DNA of 64,000 nt, taken from positions 41,037,337 through 41,101,336 of the forward strand of contig CM037871.1 of NCBI GenBank assembly GCA_021292105.1. Direction: 5' to 3'. The translations under genes and the position numbers were made by a program. This document shows positions 58,778 through 64,000 of this stretch, piece after piece. A model generated the notes under the pieces. That model saw only the letters and a program-made list of their open reading frames with translations, was not told the DNA's origin and searched no databases. Origin of the DNA: Anadara kagoshimensis. Taxonomy: Eukaryota; Mollusca; Bivalvia; Arcoida; Arcidae. How positions within the stretch are numbered: the first letter of the stretch is position 1; every line of letters starts with the position of its first letter.

Positions 58778-59154
58778 GCATGATACAAAATTTCACACAA
58801 TATATTGCGGGGGCCTGGCCCCCTCTTCTTTGACATGGGGGGGGGGGGGCGGGGCGGCCCCCGCTGGCCCCTCCCTGCTCCTACGCCTATGGAATAAGAA
58901 TTTTGAATTATCATTTTGTGTGGGTAACTTAACCAAGTATGCTACTTCTTAAGTTTTAACTTGCTGCCTGCTTTTGAATTGTATTTTTCATGAAAATTCA
59001 AAAGGACCACATGGAAAGGGTCATTTATGCTAATAATGCAATGTAATGTCATTTATTCAAATTAAATTTTAGGGAGAAGCACAATTAGCACAACGATATA
59101 ATGTAAATAAACAGACATATCATATCTGTGGGATACAGGACTGCTAATAACTAA

Positions 59155-59156
<2 letters not shown>

Positions 59157-59212
<56 letters not shown>
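59157..59212. repeat. (CT)n microsatellite
   Basis: About 28 CT dinucleotides; it produces a false Arg-Glu repeat frame on the minus strand. Confidence 0.95.
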
Positions 59213-59215
<3 letters not shown>

Positions 59216-59343
59216 GGTGTACACAAAAGAATGTTGCCTAACTTAGTCCATTTATATGAAAAACACACATACATGTATACGTTTTGCGTCCACATCAACA
59301 GCGGATTCCCATGGTCATGAAACCGATAATGTAACATACAGTA

Positions 59344-59534
59344 CAGACCTGTCAAAAGTTAAACACTGAACTAACTTAGTGTGTAATCGGCAGCTCATCC
59401 TAACCCCTTGTTAATTATATCTTGGCAGCTGCTATTTATCTTAAGGCAGCTTTTCTGTCACTTACTATTCATATCGGACAGCAGGGCTTCAACTCCTTTT
59501 TCGGTAGCTCAGTGTTACACTTTCGACAGGCCTG
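59344..59534. mobile_element. 191-bp MITE with CAGRCCTGTCRAAAGT ends
   Basis: Left CAGACCTGTCAAAAGTTAAA; reversed right CAGGCCTGTCGAAAGTGTAA, both followed by CACTGA. Intact copy of the MITE split by E2 at 47436. Non-coding. Confidence 0.8.
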
Positions 59535-60284
59535 TGATGTGCGTTTTAAATTTTGCAGACAAGTATAGACTTTATAAAATATAGATTATAGTAGAGAAAT
59601 AGCATTTTAAGCCCCGATCAAGATTCTTTCACTTATATCGAGGATATAAGTTATGGGATTGCGGAGGAAACCGAGGTGTTTGGAAGCTGTTGGAAAATAC
59701 ATGTATACTAAACCACAATCAAGCACATCCCTTGACAGTGGTTCCTTTACCCAGTGAAGGCTTTTTTTATCTATAACTTTTTTAAATAAAGATTCTTCCG
59801 CAGTAATATGCGTGTGCCTAAAGTATAATACCAGTACATGTATTTCCCAAATTTTTGACGACGGTATCAAAATAAGAGATCAAGTACAACATCAGTAAAG
59901 GTACCTAATTACTCAATTATTCTGAGTTAGATAATTATACAGTTTTTGTCAAAGGCGAAACTATTGCGTCAGTTTGGGTTAAGAACGAGTTAAAATTCAT
60001 TTTCGGGAAAACACTGAGCTATGGACAGTCTGTGGTTGTATACCTACATGTATCTATTTCTCGATCCCTCGACCAGTCGACATGTTTAGACCACCCTCCG
60101 AGTTCGGCAGCTCATTCTGTCCCTTGGCAGCTATTAGCTACCCACAGTTATGTCCCTCGACAGCCGAGTCTCGGAACTTTTTCGACATTTTTATACATAT
60201 ATGTGAAAAAAAATTGATATGGTAAAGTAATGGTTAATTTATAATGGGTATGAATTAAAATTATCATGGATTTAAAGTTCTGTC

Positions 60285-60600
60285 ATTTACCGGAATAATC
60301 ATACTATTACCGGAATAATCAGACTTTTACCGGAATTATCAGACTTTTACCGCAATAATAATACTTTTACTGGAATAATCAGACTTTTACCGGATAAATC
60401 AGACTTTTACCGTAATACTCAGACTTTTACCCGAATAATCGAACACTTACCGGAATAATCAGACACTTACCGGAATAATCAGTCTTTTATCGTAATAATC
60501 AGACACTTACCGGAATAATCAGTCTTTTATCATAATAATCAGTCACTTACCGGAATAATCAGTCATTTACCGGAATAATCAGACACTTACCAAAATTTTT
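60285..60600. repeat. 20-bp minisatellite, ~15 units
   Basis: Unit ACCGGAATAATCAGACTTTT with variants (CACTTACCGGAATAATCAGA), regular 20-bp period. Weaker echoes (CATTCCGG, ATTATTCCGGTAAA) follow to about 60780, some reversed. Confidence 0.9.
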
Positions 60601-60978
60601 ATACTCTGTAAAATGAGCGATATTAAATGTCGCTGGTAAAATTTACCGTAAAAATATTCTAATCATTCCGGATTTTGACTGAATATTACAGTTTTTGTCT
60701 GATTATTTCGGATTTGGTCTAAATTTAAAGATTACGGAAAGTATTTAACTATTCAGGAATTTCGCAATTATTCCGGTAAAACCCCTTCTTGTGCAATTAG
60801 ACTGATTAGTTACCTTCGAAAACAAAAAATGTACTTTGTATGTAGAAATCTGAACAATGTATAACATATACAATGTTATGTATGTGTGAATTGTAGAATG
60901 AAGAAAAGAAGAACACATAAAATCCTTTTAAGACAAAAAAGCCATTATACTTTTATATCTAGCATTATCAAAATAAAA

Positions 60979-60980
60979 AA

Positions 60981-61031
<51 letters not shown>
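60979..61031. repeat. (AAAT)n microsatellite
   Basis: About 13 tetranucleotide units. Confidence 0.95.
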
Positions 61032-61033
<2 letters not shown>

Positions 61034-61242
61034 AATTCATTAATTTCATGTTATCTGGATCGCCTGATTTGATGTGTTAACTTTGTGTTCATGCGTTTCA
61101 AACACAAGGACGTCAAGAGATTGTACAAATGAAATGCAGTCGTCGCCGTCGAGAGATCATCAGATTGGCATGACGTCATTTGAACAATAATGATGACGTT
61201 TCGTCAAACTTGGCAATTTCAAATCATTTGGCAGTGAAAGGG

Positions 61243-62502
61243 TTAAGGTAGTTCCATACCATGGTGACGTCGTCGTTTTGTGCGTACGGTCGAAATGTCT
61301 GATTTGACGTCTTTTTATCTATGACGTCACGAATGTGTGGTCTTCGGCGCCTACAATATTATGGCGGGAACGCTGTTATCCTATCATTGAGTAGAATAAT
61401 TTTCTGCATTCACAAAAGATTAGAATTCACAATATCAATTCTGCGCACTATGTTTAGGAAAAAAATGTATATTGTACATAACGGAAATTAGGTAGATCTA
61501 CACTGTTGAGAGTACTATTCTAAATAATTGAAAGATTTGAGTACATTGTTTAAATTTTTAAGACGGTATTTTAAATGCTGCTTTATGTTTGGTTTTTCGG
61601 TGATTTTAAATACAAATAGTAGGACACAAACTGACGATTCTTCAATAAACATATAGATGATAATTTTTCTCGGTGTCAAATTTTAGCAGTTTGACTATGC
61701 TCTTGTATTTGCGTTTCATTCAGCGGCTTAGAACCAAGAACACTTTATCAATGTATACGAATCCCCTTTCCATTTTAACTGATCTGTGTTGGGTAACGGT
61801 TGCTATGGGTTTATATTGGTGACAGACCATATGATATTTAAATTGGTTTTGTTTTGCACAACCAAATAGCTCACAATCAATGTTTTTCTTTATTTGTTAA
61901 TACCAAACGAAAAACATTGAGTTCATAATAGTATCCTAGGACATTATTGGTATTTTCTTACGTAAGGAATGAGGCTTTCTTTCTTGTTTCAGGATTTTGT
62001 GAAAAAAGTAGCTTGACGACCCCCTATTTTTTTTCCGAAAATCAAACTAATATATTCATGTGCAATATATGTGAAATTAGGGGTCGTATTCGAGTTAGTT
62101 TTTCAATAATCTACAAATTAACGAAAGGGTGTTACTTTCAGTTTTCCGGAAATGAAAGGTTCTCTCTTAATAGGTGGCGCTATAGAAAAATACCACGTGA
62201 CCGGAAGTAAAATTCCATTGGTCCAAATAATCTTCATGACATAATGGTTACTTTAAATGCAAGAAACTTTTGGTTTCTAAGCATGGCAAAAAATTATTAA
62301 AGCTTATTTGTTGATAACAGTAGTTATACTTTGATAATTTATGTCGTGAAAATGGCAACCAGGTGGCGCTTCATAACTTCTTAAGCAAGTCGAATACCTG
62401 CCCTGAAAGTTTTGGCATGTTGAATGGTTTATGCCCATGTACAACATATCAAAATTTCAGTATGTGTTTTCAGGCGATTTGTCAAGTATGGAACTACCTT
62501 AA
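61243..62502. mobile_element. element B, copy 2 (1.25 kb TTAA transposon)
   Basis: TTAA, then GGTAGTTCCATAC ... GTATGGAACTACC, then TTAA: perfect 13-bp inverted ends and a perfect TTAA duplication. The internal 1252 bp compare with 1254 bp in copy 1 (15684-16937), collinear throughout. Its left TTAA is the right TTAA of E4. TGACGTCA lies at 61322. No transposase frame; frames such as 61947-62210 are unsupported. Confidence 0.9.
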
Positions 62503-63550
62503 AACGCTGTCATAATAATAAGTATTTATATAAAATAATCGCAGTTTCCATTTTATAAAGATTCCTTCGTCTGAAAGCTTGTTGATCACACGTCCAATGT
62601 TTATAATGACGACCAATGAACTGGCGTCTGTCAACCGTGATCCGTGTTTTATACTGTGGCGTTACACACCTGTGGCGTCTCACCTACATTTATTTATGGT
62701 AACATTTTACATAATGGACGTCGGTTTTTAAAGTCTCTTTCGAAGGACCCGATGACTTTCAATTTTAAATACCAAGTGCTCAACGAAAGAAAAATCAAAA
62801 CATGTTTTCAAGGATTGGTCAGGCCCGACCAGCGTCCGAACACACGACCTCCAATATACGGAACAAGAGTTCGGGGCTCGAACCTTTGCAGACTCTGACC
62901 AAGATTTGGAAATTGGTAGTGACAAGTTATTTAGAAAGAGACCTAAATATATTGGTGTTCCGTGTCGTGCCCTGAGCGCACTGCAAAGGTAAACATTCCG
63001 ATCACTCAAATATAGCTGGTAAGTGAAATATTCTTGACTCTTATTTTACCAAATAATGAAACTAAAACACATATCTACATATTATACATATTTATACGGA
63101 AAATAAGTTTTGGTCTATATCTATCACAAGCATGGAAATCGGGGATTGGTGACAGTTTTCAAACAAGTTAATCGTAAAAGTTAAAAAGAGAGATTAAAAA
63201 CTTTTTTGAAAAATGACTAGTTTCTGATTACGACAACCTCGAGATTATGATCAACAACCATAACGGTAAATTTTTGATCGACAGTAAGGAAAAAGAAATG
63301 TGAATCTACAACAGTCTTAACACAATCGAAAAAGGTGTTTCCATTGGATTTCATCAATTGGTCGTGTATTAATTATTAATGTGCAAATATGCAGGCTTGT
63401 TATTATATAAAGTCCGTGCTTTTTGTAATATTTACCAATCAATTTGAATTATATTAAATATATTTATTTTTAGACCTAGAATCTGAGGGATGTATGACGA
63501 TAATGAGTCAAGAAGTTTAAACGTAACTCTTGCAATATTATTAATTCTCA
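62503..63550. other. intergenic, nothing recognised
   Basis: The short frames on both strands (62644-62898 and 62728-63009) overlap each other and show no family. Confidence 0.5.
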
Positions 63551-63551
63551 G

Positions 63552-64000
63552 CTAACCCTCTTGCTGCCAAAAAAAATTTCAAAACACCATTGACAATGTC
63601 GAATTGAATTTCAACGCAACGTTTGCAGTGTCAATTTGAAGTTCACGATACGAAGTAATATGAAGTAAACAGTACGTTATGACGTCACATACGTGTTGTA
63701 GTCATATGACTCCTTAGTTAATTGTTTTTAATCTCAAGTGTCAACATTTGCATTTTTCTAAGTAAAAGTATCTCCCAGTCTAGTAACCAAGCGTTGTCAG
63801 CTTCATTGGAAGGAAACATGTGTTGATTTGGGGACAAAAGAGTTAACATGTACACTTCATAGCTGGAAAATGTTTAAAAAATTAAAATGTAATTTTGACA
63901 AAACTCATTTTGTTAAGTTTGATAAAAAGTTATTGTAAATGATTACATGATGATCTTTCTAAACCTAAAGTTACGAAGTTATGACAAGAAAATCATTCCA
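63552..64000. mobile_element. E5: left end of another piggyBac-like element
   Basis: CTAACCCTCTTGCTGCCAAA is the E1/E3-type terminus with the first T of TTAA changed. TGACGTCA lies at 63680, at the distance seen in the others. The other end would lie beyond the window. Confidence 0.6.

Larger units (their letters stand above)
58007..58890. mobile_element. hAT-like element with CATAGGCGTAGGAG ends
   Basis: The left CATAGGCGTAGGAG and right CTCCTACGCCTATG are exact inverted repeats. GAATA flanks both sides, a possible short target duplication. G/C-rich subterminal tracts (GGGGGGG, CCCCC). A second MITE (58408-58622) and a T tract are nested inside. The frame at 58657-58914 is repeat-encoded poly-Lys and not a gene. 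Confidence 0.75.
56353..61246. mobile_element. E4: piggyBac-like TTAA element with nested MITEs
   Basis: Starts TTAACCCTTAGACTGCCAAA and ends, reversed, TTAACCCTTTCACTGCCAAA: two mismatches in 20, the classic TTAACCCTTTNACTGCC-type end. Three iterons lie at the left end; TGACGTCA occurs at 56574, 56594 and 61171. Starts 14 bp after E3 and its last TTAA is also the first TTAA of B2. The interior holds two hAT-like MITEs, another MITE, microsatellites and a minisatellite. No transposase recognised. Confidence 0.75.

Noticed and set aside
58657..58914. 85-aa frame with a poly-Lys run and Pro/Arg-rich part
   Set aside because: It is the translation of a T tract and G/C-rich transposon ends at 58007-58890, with no protein family.
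59062..59355. 97-aa frame with an (Arg-Glu)n repeat
   Set aside because: It is produced by the (CT)n microsatellite at 59157-59212.
60285..60600. CRISPR-like regular repeats
   Set aside because: Units are contiguous without spacers, and the genome is eukaryotic; this is a minisatellite.
62644..63009. Overlapping frames on both strands as a gene
   Set aside because: The two strands are open over the same stretch by chance; neither has domains or splice-site structure.
45245..64000. Search for exon 1 of the K2P pseudogene
   Set aside because: No sequence resembling SLFFSVTVISTIG with a GTAAG-type donor, nor an M1/cap frame, was seen on the minus strand. It may lie outside the window or be lost.

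Overview
This is a 64 kb AT-rich piece of animal nuclear genome. The intron-bearing K2P channel gene, the dense non-coding DNA and the repeats all point to a lophotrochozoan, most likely a bivalve mollusc. The bivalve call rests on a tRNA-derived SINE with a GGCCTCGGTGGCC-type head and on repeats that I recall as common in bivalve genomes; no species can be named. Nearly everything outside one channel gene is mobile DNA.

Only one intact cellular gene is visible. It is a two-pore-domain (K2P/KCNK) potassium channel on the minus strand: exon 1 at 22484-22889, a 10.8 kb intron, and exon 2 at 10815-11707. The spliced CDS encodes 432 residues, and the intron splits the first Gly codon of the P1 filter GYG. 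A second exon 2 of the same kind lies at 44314-45244 on the same strand. It carries several frameshifts and has no partner exon 1 in the window, so it is called a tandem paralogue that has become a pseudogene (or is badly sequenced).

Layout: 1-10.8 kb is intergenic repeats, with a degenerate 1 kb tandem duplication, a SINE with a 12-bp target duplication and several inverted-repeat elements. 10.8-22.9 kb is the channel gene with a transposon-filled intron. 22.9-44.3 kb is intergenic, with a mariner and a pogo-like DDE transposase relic, MITEs and many copies of a short retroposon ('family A'). 44.3-45.2 kb is the channel pseudogene. 45.7-62.5 kb is an almost uninterrupted run of TTAA-flanked transposons: E1, containing a MITE that itself contains piggyBac element E2; then E3, E4 and element B2. 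Another terminus (E5) starts at 63.55 kb.

The most striking non-coding signal is a set of minimal type I hammerhead ribozyme motifs with a conserved core, a perfect 7-bp stem I, a 5-bp stem II and a tiny stem III closed by palindromic GGCC. Two copies are intact (43301-43346 on +, 17723-17768 on -) and two are damaged. Two copies stand in the same orientation 255 bp apart, which is the architecture of retrozyme-like or Penelope-associated non-autonomous elements that can release circular RNAs. A second signal is 18 exact TGACGTCA (CRE-type) octamers, most of them next to the ends of the TTAA elements.
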